Shown: positions 24,925-33,821, counted from the first letter of the stretch. The stretch is DNA of 55,338 nt from Mycobacterium sp. GA-1841 (GCF_001954135.1 NZ_MBEQ01000074.1:1-55338); one strand, 5' to 3'. Translations and numbers: made by a program. The notes: generated by a model not told the origin, from the letters alone.

Positions 24925-25362
24925 ATGTCTTGCGTGTTCTGTGCCATCGTCGCCGGCGAGGCCCCGGCAATCCGGATCTACGAGGACGACGATTACCTGG
25001 GCATTCTCGACATCCGGCCGTTCACCCGCGGACACACCCTGGTCATCCCCAAGCAGCACATGGTCGATCTGACGGACACCCCGGCGGACACCGTGGCCGC
25101 GATGGCCCGCATCGGACAGCGCATCGCCCGTGCCGCGCGCCGGTCCGGCCTGCACGCCGACGGCAACAACATCGTGATCAACGACGGCAAGGCCGCCTTC
25201 CAGAGCGTGTTCCACATCCACCTGCACGTGGTGCCGCGTCAGACGGGCGACAAGCTGTCCTTCGTCAAGGGCCTGATGGTGCGTCGTGACCCCGACCGTG
25301 AGGAATCGGGGCGGCTGCTACGTGCGGCATTGGCAGAACTCGACGCGTCCGAGCACGATTGA
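24925..25362 (+). CDS. HIT-family nucleotide-binding protein (Rv1262c-like)
   Basis: A 145-residue histidine triad protein. The catalytic triad is HIHLHVVPR near residues 96-104; the N-terminal CVFCAIVAGE carries the CxxC zinc half-site found in many bacterial HIT proteins. Members hydrolyse nucleoside phosphoramidates or related nucleotides in the cytoplasm. It corresponds to Rv1262c by family and by the next gene, which matches Rv1261c. Confidence 0.88.
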   Translation: MSCVFCAIVAGEAPAIRIYEDDDYLGILDIRPFTRGHTLVIPKQHMVDLTDTPADTVAAMARIGQRIARAARRSGLHADGNNIVINDGKAAFQSVFHIHLHVVPRQTGDKLSFVKGLMVRRDPDREESGRLLRAALAELDASEHD

Positions 25363-25366
25363 ACCC

Positions 25367-25810
25367 ATGAGTGACCCGTCGCCCATCGCAAAGCTCGGCC
25401 TCCGACTCCTGCACATCCACGATCTGATCTACCAGAAGTCCAACGGGATGATCGGGCACCGTCTGCCGGGCTTCCCGAACAGCCTGCTGCTGCGGACCAC
25501 CGGCGCCAAGACCGGTCAGTCGCGGATCAACACGTTGAGCTACGCGCGCGACGGCCAGGACTATCTGGTGGTGGCGTCGATGGGCGGAGCACCCCGCTCG
25601 CCGGGCTGGTACCACAACCTGAAGGCCCAGCCGCGCGTCGAGATCAACGTCGGGCCCAAGCGGCTCAGCGTCACCGCCAAGCCCATGCTGCCCGATGATC
25701 CCGACTACCAGCGGTTGTGGAAGATCGTCAACGACAACAACTCTGACCGCTACGAGGCCTATCAGAAGAAGACCTCGCGACCGATCCCGATCGTGGTGCT
25801 CAGCCCTTAG
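25367..25810 (+). CDS. Deazaflavin (F420)-dependent nitroreductase-family protein (Rv1261c-like)
   Basis: A 147-residue protein of the Ddn/FDOR split-barrel family. LLLRTTGAKTGQSR (about 41-54) and the GGAPRSPGWYHNL segment (about 72-84) are the conserved F420-contact regions. Such proteins reduce quinones or nitro compounds with reduced F420; the physiological substrate is unknown. The ATG at 25367 is 4 bases after the HIT gene stop, so the two genes are probably co-transcribed, as Rv1262c and Rv1261c are adjacent in M. tuberculosis. Confidence 0.85.
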   Translation: MSDPSPIAKLGLRLLHIHDLIYQKSNGMIGHRLPGFPNSLLLRTTGAKTGQSRINTLSYARDGQDYLVVASMGGAPRSPGWYHNLKAQPRVEINVGPKRLSVTAKPMLPDDPDYQRLWKIVNDNNSDRYEAYQKKTSRPIPIVVLSP

Positions 25811-25821
25811 ATGCTCAGCCC

Positions 25822-26883
25822 CTAGAACAGTTCCTTGGCCAACAGCTCAAGCGTGGTGTCGCGGGCCGTCGCGGATGCCGGGTCAGCACCGCGTCGGGCC
25901 GATCCGACGGGGTTGACCATGACCTCGTCGACATCGAACTCTTCGGCCAGCGCGCGGACCTGCGCGGCCGCCTCGGCGGGCGAGCCCACCACGGCACGCC
26001 GTAGACCGGAGGCCACGACCGCCTGGGCTTGTGGGCTGAGAGTCCCCGACTGTGCCGCAGCCTCGGCGTCCTCGACCAGATCGAGAGCACCGAGCGGCTG
26101 GCCGGTGCGCAGCCGACCCATCATCTGCAGTTGTGGCAGCAGCAGCGCCTTGGCCTCTTCGGTGGTCTCGGCCACCGAGGCGTTGACGGTCAAGAACGTC
26201 ACCGGCTCGGATGCCAGGTCGCTGGGCTGGAACTCGTCGCGGTAGACGGCGAGCGCCTCGGCGGTGCCCTGCCCCGAGAAATGGTGGGCGAACACGTACG
26301 GCAACCCCTTGGCCGCAGCCAGGTGCGCCGAATACATCGACGAACCGAGCAGCCACATCCGCGGCTCGGTGCGCGCCGCGGGCGTCGCCTTTAGCACATA
26401 GTTCTCGCGCATCAAGTCGCGCGGCAACGGCACCCGCACGCCGCGCGCACTCATCAGCGCCACCACGTCGTCGAGGTACTGCGGGAACGCCTCGATGTCA
26501 CGATCGTCGCGGCCGGCCGCCCCACGCAGGGCCATCGAGGTGACCGGATCCGAGCCCGGTGCCCGCCCGATCCCGAGGTCGATACGCCCGGGATGGGCGG
26601 CCTCCAACAGGGCGAACTGCTCGGCCACCGCCAACGGTGCGTGGTTGGGCAGCATCACCCCGCCCGACCCGAGCCGCAGCTGCGACGTGTGCGCGGCCAG
26701 ATGCGCGATCAGCACCGGCGGGCTGGTGGCCGCCACCGCCGGCATGTTGTGGTGCTCGGCGATCCAGTAGCGGGTGAATCCCAGCCGGTCGGCGGTCTGC
26801 GCCAGGTGGGTCGTGGCCGTCAGGGCATCGGCGGTGGACTGGTCGGTACGCACCGGGACGACGTCGAGAACAGAGAGCCGCAT
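25822..26883 (-). CDS. LLM-class (luciferase-like) flavin-dependent oxidoreductase
   Basis: A 353-residue TIM-barrel protein. LGFTRYWIAEHHNMP (about 35-48) and the long central region GRIDLGIGRAPGSDP (about 107-121) are characteristic of the MsnO8/YtnJ-type branch of bacterial luciferase-like oxidoreductases. The cofactor may be FMN or F420; sequence alone does not decide. The ATG at 26883 is 14 bases after the stop of udgB on the same strand, so the two form a likely operon. It takes the place where I recall Rv1260, another oxidoreductase, in M. tuberculosis, but the family differs. Confidence 0.82.
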   Translation of the reverse strand: MRLSVLDVVPVRTDQSTADALTATTHLAQTADRLGFTRYWIAEHHNMPAVAATSPPVLIAHLAAHTSQLRLGSGGVMLPNHAPLAVAEQFALLEAAHPGRIDLGIGRAPGSDPVTSMALRGAAGRDDRDIEAFPQYLDDVVALMSARGVRVPLPRDLMRENYVLKATPAARTEPRMWLLGSSMYSAHLAAAKGLPYVFAHHFSGQGTAEALAVYRDEFQPSDLASEPVTFLTVNASVAETTEEAKALLLPQLQMMGRLRTGQPLGALDLVEDAEAAAQSGTLSPQAQAVVASGLRRAVVGSPAEAAAQVRALAEEFDVDEVMVNPVGSARRGADPASATARDTTLELLAKELF

Positions 26884-26896
26884 GACAGCGTCAACG

Positions 26897-27748
26897 TCAC
26901 GAGGCGCCCGGTTCGTTCCCACGGGCCTCGGCCACCAGGCGTTTGGCGGTGACGAAGATGTCGTCGAGCATCGCCGGGGTGAGCCGGCCGGTGAACGTGT
27001 TCTGCTGGCTGGGATGGAAGCAACCGAGCAGGGTCACCGGCCCCTGGGCGGTGTGCAGCAACGCGGTGACGCCGTGCCCGAACTTGGGCGCAGGCCGGGG
27101 CGAGCCGAGAAGTTCCAGCGCGGCACGCCAGGCGAAGCCGCCCAGCGCGATGACCACCTGTGCCGACGGCCCGACGAGTCGCCACTCGGCCTGCAGCCAC
27201 GGTGCACAGGTGGCCCGTTCAGCCGGGGTCGGTGCGTTGGCCGGCGGGGCGCAGCGCACCGCCGCGGCCATCCGGGTGTCGGTCAGCCGCATCCCGTCGG
27301 CGGCGTCGACGCATATCGCCTGATTGGCCAGCCCGGCCCGGTGTAGCGCAGCGAACAGGAAGTCCCCGGACCGGTCCCCGGTGAACACCCGGCCGGTGCG
27401 GTTGGCACCCTGGGCAGCCGGGGCCAGCCCGACGATCATGATGCCGGGTTCCTCGGCACCGAACCCCGTGGCCGGCCTACCCCAATAGGGTTGATCGGCA
27501 AAGGATTTCCGCTTGGCGACGGCCACCTCTTCCCGCCAGGTGACCAGCCGGGGGCAGGCCCGGCACACCGAGATCAAGGCATCGAGGTCGTCGACCGTGC
27601 GCGCCCGGGCCGCCAGGCGCCGCACCTGGGTGGCGGTCTTTGCCACCGGCGTCGACGCGTCCGCCGGGTCCCCGGGCCACCCCGAACCGGGTGGGACCGG
27701 TGACGGAAACAGATCCCCGGTCCTCGGATGAGGCAACTCCATGCCCAT
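26897..27748 (-). CDS. udgB: UdgB, family 5 uracil-DNA glycosylase
   Basis: A 283-residue enzyme matching Rv1259. CRACPRL near residue 65 and later cysteines (CAPP, CAPWLQ) fit the [4Fe-4S] cluster of this family. The pocket motif IVGLAPAAQGANRTGRVFTG is in family 5 form, where Ala replaces the catalytic Asp of other families. The C-terminal motif CFHPSQQN provides the second active-site histidine. The enzyme removes uracil and other damaged bases from DNA. The start may be the ATG at 27748 or the one at 27742; only 8 bases separate the first from the divergent tap start. Confidence 0.88.
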   Translation of the reverse strand: MGMELPHPRTGDLFPSPVPPGSGWPGDPADASTPVAKTATQVRRLAARARTVDDLDALISVCRACPRLVTWREEVAVAKRKSFADQPYWGRPATGFGAEEPGIMIVGLAPAAQGANRTGRVFTGDRSGDFLFAALHRAGLANQAICVDAADGMRLTDTRMAAAVRCAPPANAPTPAERATCAPWLQAEWRLVGPSAQVVIALGGFAWRAALELLGSPRPAPKFGHGVTALLHTAQGPVTLLGCFHPSQQNTFTGRLTPAMLDDIFVTAKRLVAEARGNEPGAS

Positions 27749-27751
27749 ACT
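27746..27751 (+). promoter_or_regulatory. Candidate -10 box of tap
   Basis: CATACT ends 5 bases before the tap ATG at 27757 and overlaps the udgB start codon on the other strand. The tap message is probably leaderless, and its -35 would lie inside udgB. Confidence 0.4.
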
Positions 27752-27756
27752 GTGCC

Positions 27757-29001
27757 ATGACCGGCACCAGGCGCGGCCCACTGCTGCTGATCCTGTTCGC
27801 CGCCCTGATGGCCGGCGCAGGCAACGGCATCAGCATCGTGGCCTTCCCCTGGTTGGTGTTGCAGCGCAACGGATCAGCGCTCGACGCGTCAATCGTCGCG
27901 ATGGCCGGGACGCTGCCGCTGCTGGTCGCCACCCTGATCGCCGGGGCCGCGGTCGATTACCTGGGCCGGCGGCGGGTGTCGATGATCTCCGATCTGCTCT
28001 CGGCGCTGTCGGTCGCCGCGGTTCCGGTGTTGGCCCTGATCTTCGGCGTGAACGCGGTGAACGTCGCGGTGCTGGCCGTCCTCGCCGCCTTGGGTGCCTT
28101 CTTCGATCCGGCCGGCATGACCGCGCGAGAGACCATGTTGCCCGAGGCCGCAGGCCGGGCCGGCTGGACGCTCGACCACGCCAACAGCGTGTACGAGGCG
28201 GTGTTCAACCTGGCCTACATCGTCGGCCCCGGCATCGGCGGCCTGCTGATCGCCACCCTCGGCGGCATCGACACCATGTGGGTGACGGCGGGCGCGTTCT
28301 GTTGTTCGATCCTGGCCATCTCGGTGCTGCGTCTGGAAGGTGCCGGAGCCCCCGACCGCGAGGCACTGACCGACAGCGTATGGGCCGGCATCGTCGAGGG
28401 ACTGCGATTCGTCTGGTACACACCGGTTCTGCGCACGCTGGCGATCGTCGACCTGGTGGCCACCGGCCTCTACATGCCGATGGAGAGCGTGCTGTTCCCG
28501 AAGTACTTCACCGACCGCGACGAGCCCGCCGAGCTGGGCTGGGTGCTGATGGCGCTGAGTATCGGCGGACTGCTCGGGGCGCTCGGTTACGCGGTGCTCT
28601 CACGACCGCGAGGGGTCGATCAGGCCAGGTACATGAGCCGACGGGCCACCATGCTCACCGCCGTGCTGACCCTCGGCGTCGCGATGACGGGCGTGGCCTT
28701 CCTGCCGCCGCTGCCGGTGATCTTGGTGCTGTGCGCGATCGTCGGCTTCGTCTACGGGCCGATCGCGCCGATCTACAACTACGTCATGCAGACCACCGCT
28801 CCACCGCACCTGCGCGGACGCGTGGTGGGCGTGATGGGCTCGCTGGCCTACGCCGCGGGTCCGCTGGGCCTGGTCGTGGCCGGGCCCCTGGCCGACGCCG
28901 CCGGGCTGCACGCCACATTCCTGGCACTGTCGCTGCCGATGCTGCTGCTCGGCCTGGTGGCGGTCGGGCTACCGGCGCTGCGCGAGCTGGACCGCTCGTA
29001 G
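27757..29001 (+). CDS. tap: Tap-family MFS drug efflux pump
   Basis: A 414-residue major facilitator that I recognise as closely similar to Rv1258c (Tap), for example SIVAFPWLVLQR near residue 30, AAVDYLGRRRVSM for the loop after helix 2, and MESVLFPKYFTD in mid-protein. About 12 membrane segments are present. Tap exports tetracycline and some aminoglycosides and contributes to intrinsic resistance, and in M. tuberculosis it is under WhiB7 control. The ATG at 27757 is preferred because the frame upstream overlaps udgB and a -10-like box sits just before it. Confidence 0.92.
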   Translation: MTGTRRGPLLLILFAALMAGAGNGISIVAFPWLVLQRNGSALDASIVAMAGTLPLLVATLIAGAAVDYLGRRRVSMISDLLSALSVAAVPVLALIFGVNAVNVAVLAVLAALGAFFDPAGMTARETMLPEAAGRAGWTLDHANSVYEAVFNLAYIVGPGIGGLLIATLGGIDTMWVTAGAFCCSILAISVLRLEGAGAPDREALTDSVWAGIVEGLRFVWYTPVLRTLAIVDLVATGLYMPMESVLFPKYFTDRDEPAELGWVLMALSIGGLLGALGYAVLSRPRGVDQARYMSRRATMLTAVLTLGVAMTGVAFLPPLPVILVLCAIVGFVYGPIAPIYNYVMQTTAPPHLRGRVVGVMGSLAYAAGPLGLVVAGPLADAAGLHATFLALSLPMLLLGLVAVGLPALRELDRS

Positions 29002-29004
29002 GAT
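28999..29004 (+). promoter_or_regulatory. Candidate -10 box of the GlcD-like gene
   Basis: TAGGAT fits TANNNT, starts inside the tap stop codon and ends 6 bases before the GTG at 29011. No ribosome binding site is visible. Confidence 0.4.
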
Positions 29005-29010
29005 CGCGGT

Positions 29011-30366
29011 GTGCTGTCAGAGTTAATCAGCGAACTGCCCGAAGGGGTCGTGGTCACCGACCCCGACATCCTGGCTTCCTACCGGTGGGATCGGGCTGCC
29101 GATCCGGCCGCGGGTACGCCGCTGGCCGTGGTCCGGCCCACCCGCACCGAGGAAGTGCAGACCGTGCTGCGGTGGGCCACCGAGCACAAGGTGGCGGTCG
29201 TGCCCCGTGGTGCGGGCACCGGGCTGTCCGGCGGTGCGACGGCGCTTGACGGTGGGATCGTGCTGTCCACGGAGAAGATGCGCGACATCACCGTCGACCC
29301 GATCACCCGCACCGCCACCGTCCAGCCCGGGCTGCTCAACGCCGAGGTGAAGAAAGCGGTTGCAGCCCAAGGATTGTGGTACCCGCCGGACCCGTCGTCG
29401 TTCGAAATCTGCAGCATCGGCGGCAACGTCGCCACCAACGCCGGCGGGCTGTGCTGCGTCAAGTACGGCGTCACCACCGATTACGTTCTGGGCCTACAGG
29501 TCGTGCTGGCTGACGGCACCGCGGTACGCCTGGGCGGCCCGCGGTTGAAAGATGTTGCGGGGCTGAGCCTGACCAAGCTGTTCGTCGGCAGCGAGGGCAC
29601 CCTGGGCGTGGTCACCGAGGCGACGCTGCGACTACTGCCGCCCCAGCATGTGCCGTGCACGGTGGTGGCCACCTTCGACTCGGTGGAGGCCGCCGCGAGC
29701 GCGGTCGTGAAGATCACCGGCAAGATCCGGCCGTCCATGCTCGAGTTCATGGATTCGGTGGCGATCAACGCCGTCGAGGACAAGCTGAAGATGGGCCTGG
29801 ACCGCAAGGCCGCGGCGATGATGGTGGCCGCCTCCGACGACCGCGGTGCCGCCGGCGCCGAAGACGCCGCCTTCATGGCCGAGGTTTTCGCCGAATACGG
29901 TGCCACCGAGGTGTTCTCGACATCCGACCCGGACGAGGGCGAGGCCTTCGTCGCGGCCCGTCGCTTTGCCATCCCGGCCGTCGAGGCCAAGGGCTCACTG
30001 CTGCTGGAAGACGTCGGGGTGCCGCTGCCCGCGCTCGCCGAACTGGTCAGTGGGGTGGCCGAGATCGCCGCCCAGCGCGACGTGATGATCTCGGTGATCG
30101 CCCACGCCGGTGACGGCAACACGCACCCGTTGATCGTGTTCGATCCGGCCGACACCGACATGGCGGCCCGCGCCCAGCTCGCCTTCGGCGAAATCATGGA
30201 TCTGGCCATCAGCCTGGGCGGCACCATCACCGGCGAGCACGGTGTGGGCCGGCTCAAGCGGCCATGGCTGGCCGGGCAGATCGGACCGGACGCCCTGGCG
30301 CTCAATCAGCGGATCAAGCAGGCGCTGGACCCGCTGAACATCCTCAACCCCGGCGCGGCGATCTAA
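29011..30366 (+). CDS. FAD-linked oxidase, GlcD-like (Rv1257c-like)
   Basis: A 451-residue flavoprotein of the D-lactate/glycolate dehydrogenase family. The N-terminal PCMH-type FAD domain contains VVPRGAGTGLSGGA (about 66-79), GGNVATNAGG and FVGSEGTLGVVTE. The C-terminal cap has HAGDGNTHP and ITGEHGVGRLKR, with the conserved histidines that bind the hydroxy acid and metal. It would oxidise a 2-hydroxy acid in the cytoplasm or at the membrane. The position after tap matches Rv1257c. Its stop overlaps that of the rhomboid gene on the other strand. Confidence 0.9.
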   Translation: MLSELISELPEGVVVTDPDILASYRWDRAADPAAGTPLAVVRPTRTEEVQTVLRWATEHKVAVVPRGAGTGLSGGATALDGGIVLSTEKMRDITVDPITRTATVQPGLLNAEVKKAVAAQGLWYPPDPSSFEICSIGGNVATNAGGLCCVKYGVTTDYVLGLQVVLADGTAVRLGGPRLKDVAGLSLTKLFVGSEGTLGVVTEATLRLLPPQHVPCTVVATFDSVEAAASAVVKITGKIRPSMLEFMDSVAINAVEDKLKMGLDRKAAAMMVAASDDRGAAGAEDAAFMAEVFAEYGATEVFSTSDPDEGEAFVAARRFAIPAVEAKGSLLLEDVGVPLPALAELVSGVAEIAAQRDVMISVIAHAGDGNTHPLIVFDPADTDMAARAQLAFGEIMDLAISLGGTITGEHGVGRLKRPWLAGQIGPDALALNQRIKQALDPLNILNPGAAI

Positions 30367-31205
30367 CCGGCACCGAAGAGCGCCAACATGTTGTTGGTGC
30401 GCCAGACGATCAGGGCGGCGAAGAGCACCAGCACCGCCACCGACACCCCCGCCTGTATCGCGTTGCGCCGCTGAGCCGGCGCGTATACGAACGCTGCGGC
30501 AATTCCGGCACCGGTGATCAAGCCGCCGACGTGCCCCTGCCAGCTGATCGCCCCGGTGCCGAGCATGGGGCCGACGAATGTGAAGACCAGGTTGATCACG
30601 ACGACGGCGGCGATCGCCCGCACGTCGAGGTTGAGTTTGCGGGCCACCACGAAGATCGCGCCGAACAGACCGAAGATTGCACCCGACGCTCCCGCGGTCG
30701 CGGTGTTCAGCGGGGACAGCAGGTACACCAGCACAGAGCCGCCCAGACCGCTGAGCGCATACAACGCGCCGAACCGCAGCCGACCCAACCACTGCTCCAG
30801 CGGCGGGCCCACGACGTAGAGCGCCCACATGTTGAACAGCAGATGCATCGCGCCGTAGTGCAGGAACATCGAGGTCACCAGGCGGTAGTACTGGTCGTGC
30901 CCGGCGATGCCGGGCGGCCACAGGGTGAACTTCTGTTCCAGGTCTCCCGAGGCCATCTGCAGCACGAACATCACCACGTTGACCGCGATCAGCGCATAGG
31001 TGAGCACCGGAACTCCGGGCCGTGCCACGCCGCCGAACTGGGTACGCGGCGCCCGCACGGATTTCGCGCCATCGTTGACGCACTCCACGCACTGATGGCC
31101 CACGGCCGCCGAGCGCATGCACTCGGGGCAGATGGGGCGCTGGCAGCGGGTGCAGTGCACATAGGTGGGACGGTCCGGATGGCGGTAACACGCTGGGGTG
31201 TTCAT
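30363..31205 (-). CDS. Rhomboid-family intramembrane serine protease with N-terminal zinc finger
   Basis: A 280-residue protein. The first 50 residues hold a B-box-like zinc motif with paired Cys and His (CYRHPDR, HCTRCQRPICPEC, HQCVEC). The rest has about six to seven membrane helices of the rhomboid fold, with HYGAMHLLFNMWAL (oxyanion His and Asn), catalytic serine in GASGAIFG and catalytic histidine in GHVGGL. It cleaves membrane proteins within the bilayer; substrates are unknown. The start at 31205 is preceded on its strand by TAGGCT, a possible -10 with an 8-base leader. It diverges from cyp130. M. tuberculosis has its rhomboids at other places. Confidence 0.9.
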   Translation of the reverse strand: MNTPACYRHPDRPTYVHCTRCQRPICPECMRSAAVGHQCVECVNDGAKSVRAPRTQFGGVARPGVPVLTYALIAVNVVMFVLQMASGDLEQKFTLWPPGIAGHDQYYRLVTSMFLHYGAMHLLFNMWALYVVGPPLEQWLGRLRFGALYALSGLGGSVLVYLLSPLNTATAGASGAIFGLFGAIFVVARKLNLDVRAIAAVVVINLVFTFVGPMLGTGAISWQGHVGGLITGAGIAAAFVYAPAQRRNAIQAGVSVAVLVLFAALIVWRTNNMLALFGAG

Positions 31206-31236
31206 CGCGCCCGAGCCTACCCAGGCAAACCCGCTA

Positions 31237-31267
31237 TTGACACCGCGCGTTTCTACGTCGTACGAAT
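31237..31267 (+). promoter_or_regulatory. Candidate promoter of cyp130
   Basis: TTGACA at 31237-31242 is a perfect -35 hexamer, followed after 18 bases by TACGAAT, a -10-like sequence ending 5 bases before the cyp130 ATG. The message would have little or no leader. This is the shared region with the divergent rhomboid gene and is where the TetR regulator downstream might act. Confidence 0.5.
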
Positions 31268-31272
31268 AAGAC

Positions 31273-32511
31273 ATGTCAGCGACTTTGTCTCACAGCCCCG
31301 CCCGGTTCGAGCCTGCCGACGCCGATACCTGGGCTGATCCCTGGCCGATGTACACCGCACTGCGTGACCATGACCCGGTGCACCACGTGGTGCCCGACGA
31401 CAAGCCCGAGAACGACTACTACGTCCTGTCCCGGCACGCCGACATCTGGTCGGCCGCCCGCGACCACGAGACCTTCTCCTCGGCCCAAGGCCTGACCATC
31501 ACCTACGGCGAACTGGAGATGATCGGCCTGGCCGACAATCCGCCGTTCGTCATGCAAGACCCGCCCGTGCACACCGAGTTCCGCAAGCTGGTGTCCCGGG
31601 GCTTCACACCCCGGCAGGTCGAGGCCGTCGAGCCGAAGGTGCGGGAGTTCGTCGTCGAGCGCCTCGAGGGGTTGCGCTCGAACGGCGGCGGGGACATCGT
31701 CACCGAACTGTTCAAACCGCTGCCGTCGATGGTCGTCGCGCATTACCTCGGAGTGCCCGAAGCCGACCGCGACCAGTTCGACGGCTGGACCGAGGCGATC
31801 GTCGCGGCAAACAGTTCGGCCGGGGGCATCACCGCGGCGATGGGCACCGCCGGCGCCGCGGTGGCCTCGATGATGGGCTATTTCTCGGAGCTCATCGAGC
31901 GGCGTCGCCGGGAACCGGGTGACGACACGATCTCCCATCTGGTCGCCGCCGGCGTGGGGTCGGACGGTGACATCGCGGGCGTGCTGTCGATCCTGGCGTT
32001 CACCTTCACCATGGTCACCGGCGGCAACGACACCACCACCGGAATGCTCGGTGGGGCAGTGCAACTGCTGCAGCAGCGGCCCGATCAGCGGCGGCTCCTG
32101 ATCGACGATCCGGAACTCATCCCGGACGCCGTCGACGAGTTCCTGCGGCTCACCTCCCCGGTGCAGGGCTTGGCCCGCACCACCACCCGCGAGGTCACGA
32201 TCGGCGACACCACGATCCCGGCCGGACGCAAAACCCTGTTGCTGTACGGGTCCGGGAATCGTGATGAGCGCGAATTCGGCGCCGACGCAGCCGAACTCGA
32301 TGTGCGTCGCACACCGCGCAACATTCTCACGTTCAGCCACGGCGCCCATTTCTGCCTGGGTGCGGCGGCGGCCCGCATGCAGTCCCGGGTAGCGTTGACC
32401 GAGTTGTTGTCGCGTTATCCCGAATTCGAGGTCGATGTGGACGCCGTCGTGTGGGCCGGTGGTAGTTATGTCCGACGGCCGCTGTCAGTGCCGTTCCGGG
32501 CCGGCACTTGA
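31273..32511 (+). CDS. cyp130: Cytochrome P450 CYP130
   Basis: A 412-residue P450 that I recognise as closely similar to CYP130 (Rv1256c) of M. tuberculosis, including DHDPVHHVVP, FSSAQGLT and FRKLVSRGFTPRQVE. The haem-ligand loop is FSHGAHFCLGAA with the cysteine at about residue 361; the I-helix motif is GGNDTT and the K-helix motif is in DEFLRLTS. It needs separate redox partners, none of which are here. CYP130 binds azoles and can demethylate arylamines in vitro; the natural substrate is unknown. The TetR gene overlaps its stop by one base (TGATG), so the two form an operon. Confidence 0.93.
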   Translation: MSATLSHSPARFEPADADTWADPWPMYTALRDHDPVHHVVPDDKPENDYYVLSRHADIWSAARDHETFSSAQGLTITYGELEMIGLADNPPFVMQDPPVHTEFRKLVSRGFTPRQVEAVEPKVREFVVERLEGLRSNGGGDIVTELFKPLPSMVVAHYLGVPEADRDQFDGWTEAIVAANSSAGGITAAMGTAGAAVASMMGYFSELIERRRREPGDDTISHLVAAGVGSDGDIAGVLSILAFTFTMVTGGNDTTTGMLGGAVQLLQQRPDQRRLLIDDPELIPDAVDEFLRLTSPVQGLARTTTREVTIGDTTIPAGRKTLLLYGSGNRDEREFGADAAELDVRRTPRNILTFSHGAHFCLGAAAARMQSRVALTELLSRYPEFEVDVDAVVWAGGSYVRRPLSVPFRAGT

Positions 32512-33113
32512 TGGCACGCGACTGGCTCTCGGTGCGACGGTCCGAAGTGGCCGCCGACCACATCCTCGACGCCGCGGACGCCCTGTTCACCAAACAGGAC
32601 GCGGCTGGCGTCGGCATGCACGAGATCGCCGCGGCCGCAGGGTGTTCCCGCGCCACCCTGTACCGCTACTTCGAGAACCGCGACGCGCTCTACACCGCCT
32701 ACGTGCACCGGGAGGCACGACGACTGTACGAAGAGGTCAGTGAGCAGGTGGCGGCGGTCACCGCTCCGGCCGAACGGTTGATCGAAGGCGTCATCACGTC
32801 CCTGCGGGCGGTGCGGCAGAGTCCGGCACTGTCGTCCTGGTTCGCCACCGCACAACCGCCCATCGGTGGTGAGATGGCCGAACACTCCGAGGTGATTCGC
32901 GCGTTGGTGGAGGGGTTCGTGCGCTCACTGGGCTCCGACCCGGGCGACGAGGTGGGCCGCCGCGCCCGGTGGCTGGTGCGAATCATGGTCTCGCTCCTGG
33001 TGTTCCCCGGCGTCGACGAGACCGACGAACGCACGATGCTGGCCGAGTTCGTCGCCCCGCTCGTGATACCGGCCCAGCAGGCGGTCACGCCACCCAGTAC
33101 GCCTGTGCCTTGA
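32511..33113 (+). CDS. TetR-family regulator (Rv1255c-like)
   Basis: A 200-residue regulator. The N-terminal helix-turn-helix (residues 12-55) includes ILDAADALFTKQ and EIAAAAGCSRATLYRYFENR. The C-terminal ligand-binding domain is helical. It is coupled to cyp130 by a TGATG overlap, as Rv1255c follows Rv1256c, and is the obvious candidate regulator of cyp130 and perhaps of the divergent rhomboid gene. Its 3' end overlaps that of the siderophore-interacting protein gene by 29 bases. Confidence 0.88.
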   Translation: MARDWLSVRRSEVAADHILDAADALFTKQDAAGVGMHEIAAAAGCSRATLYRYFENRDALYTAYVHREARRLYEEVSEQVAAVTAPAERLIEGVITSLRAVRQSPALSSWFATAQPPIGGEMAEHSEVIRALVEGFVRSLGSDPGDEVGRRARWLVRIMVSLLVFPGVDETDERTMLAEFVAPLVIPAQQAVTPPSTPVP

Positions 33114-33795
33114 TGGATCGGCGGGGAATGCCGTACTCCTCACGAAAGACCTGTGCCACCGCCCGGGTGGTGCGGTTGTTGCAGGCGACCCAGCCGAAGT
33201 GATCGGCGGCGTCGAACGCCGAGGCGCTGACAACCTCCAGCAGGCCCTCGTCGGCGCCGTCGACCCAGGTGATGTCCGCATCCCCGGCGACCGGGAGCTC
33301 CCGGTCGTCATCGTGGCCCGCCTCCAGGAACACCCGGGCCGGGGTGTCGCCGATCGCGTCCAACAGGGAATTGATGGCCGGCAGCGACGCGGTGTCCCCC
33401 ACGATCACGTACCCGGCCGGGGTCGGCTCGGGAAGGGTGAAGTTGCTGCCCAGGACCGTCACATCCAGGACATCGCCGGGCTGGGCGCCGCTGGCCCATC
33501 CGGTGGCGATGCCGTCGTGCATGGCGAAATCGATGTCGACGGTGCCGGCCCGCGGATCGGCGTTGACCAAGGTGTAGCCACGTTGATGCGCCTTGCCGTC
33601 GTGCGGGAACCAGCCCCGCACCCACATCGTCGGGTGCACCCGATGTTCGGCGAGCAACCGCTCGGCGCGGAAGTGCAATCTGAGGTAGTTCGGCGTGAGC
33701 TCCGTCCGGCCGGTCACCGACAGTTGGTAATCGCCGCCGCGGAAGAGTTTGACCAGGGCACCTTCCAGCCCGCGCGACGCCTTCTGCTCACCCAT
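33085..33795 (-). CDS. Siderophore-interacting protein (FAD-binding 9 / ViuB-like reductase)
   Basis: A 236-residue flavoreductase. The N-terminal barrel holds the flavin motif RGYTLVNAD (about residues 74-82); the C-terminal NAD(P)-binding half has VIVGDTASLPAINSLL and ends in QAYWVA, typical of the family. These enzymes release iron from ferric siderophores in the cytoplasm by reduction. The ATG at 33795 is chosen because GGGAGG lies 5-6 bases upstream; a GTG at 33801 is in frame. An IdeR-type iron box lies 27 bases upstream, so iron repression is expected. Confidence 0.88.
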   Translation of the reverse strand: MGEQKASRGLEGALVKLFRGGDYQLSVTGRTELTPNYLRLHFRAERLLAEHRVHPTMWVRGWFPHDGKAHQRGYTLVNADPRAGTVDIDFAMHDGIATGWASGAQPGDVLDVTVLGSNFTLPEPTPAGYVIVGDTASLPAINSLLDAIGDTPARVFLEAGHDDDRELPVAGDADITWVDGADEGLLEVVSASAFDAADHFGWVACNNRTTRAVAQVFREEYGIPRRSIKAQAYWVA

Positions 33796-33821
33796 GCGCA
33801 CCTCCCCGCTGAAACAGTTCG

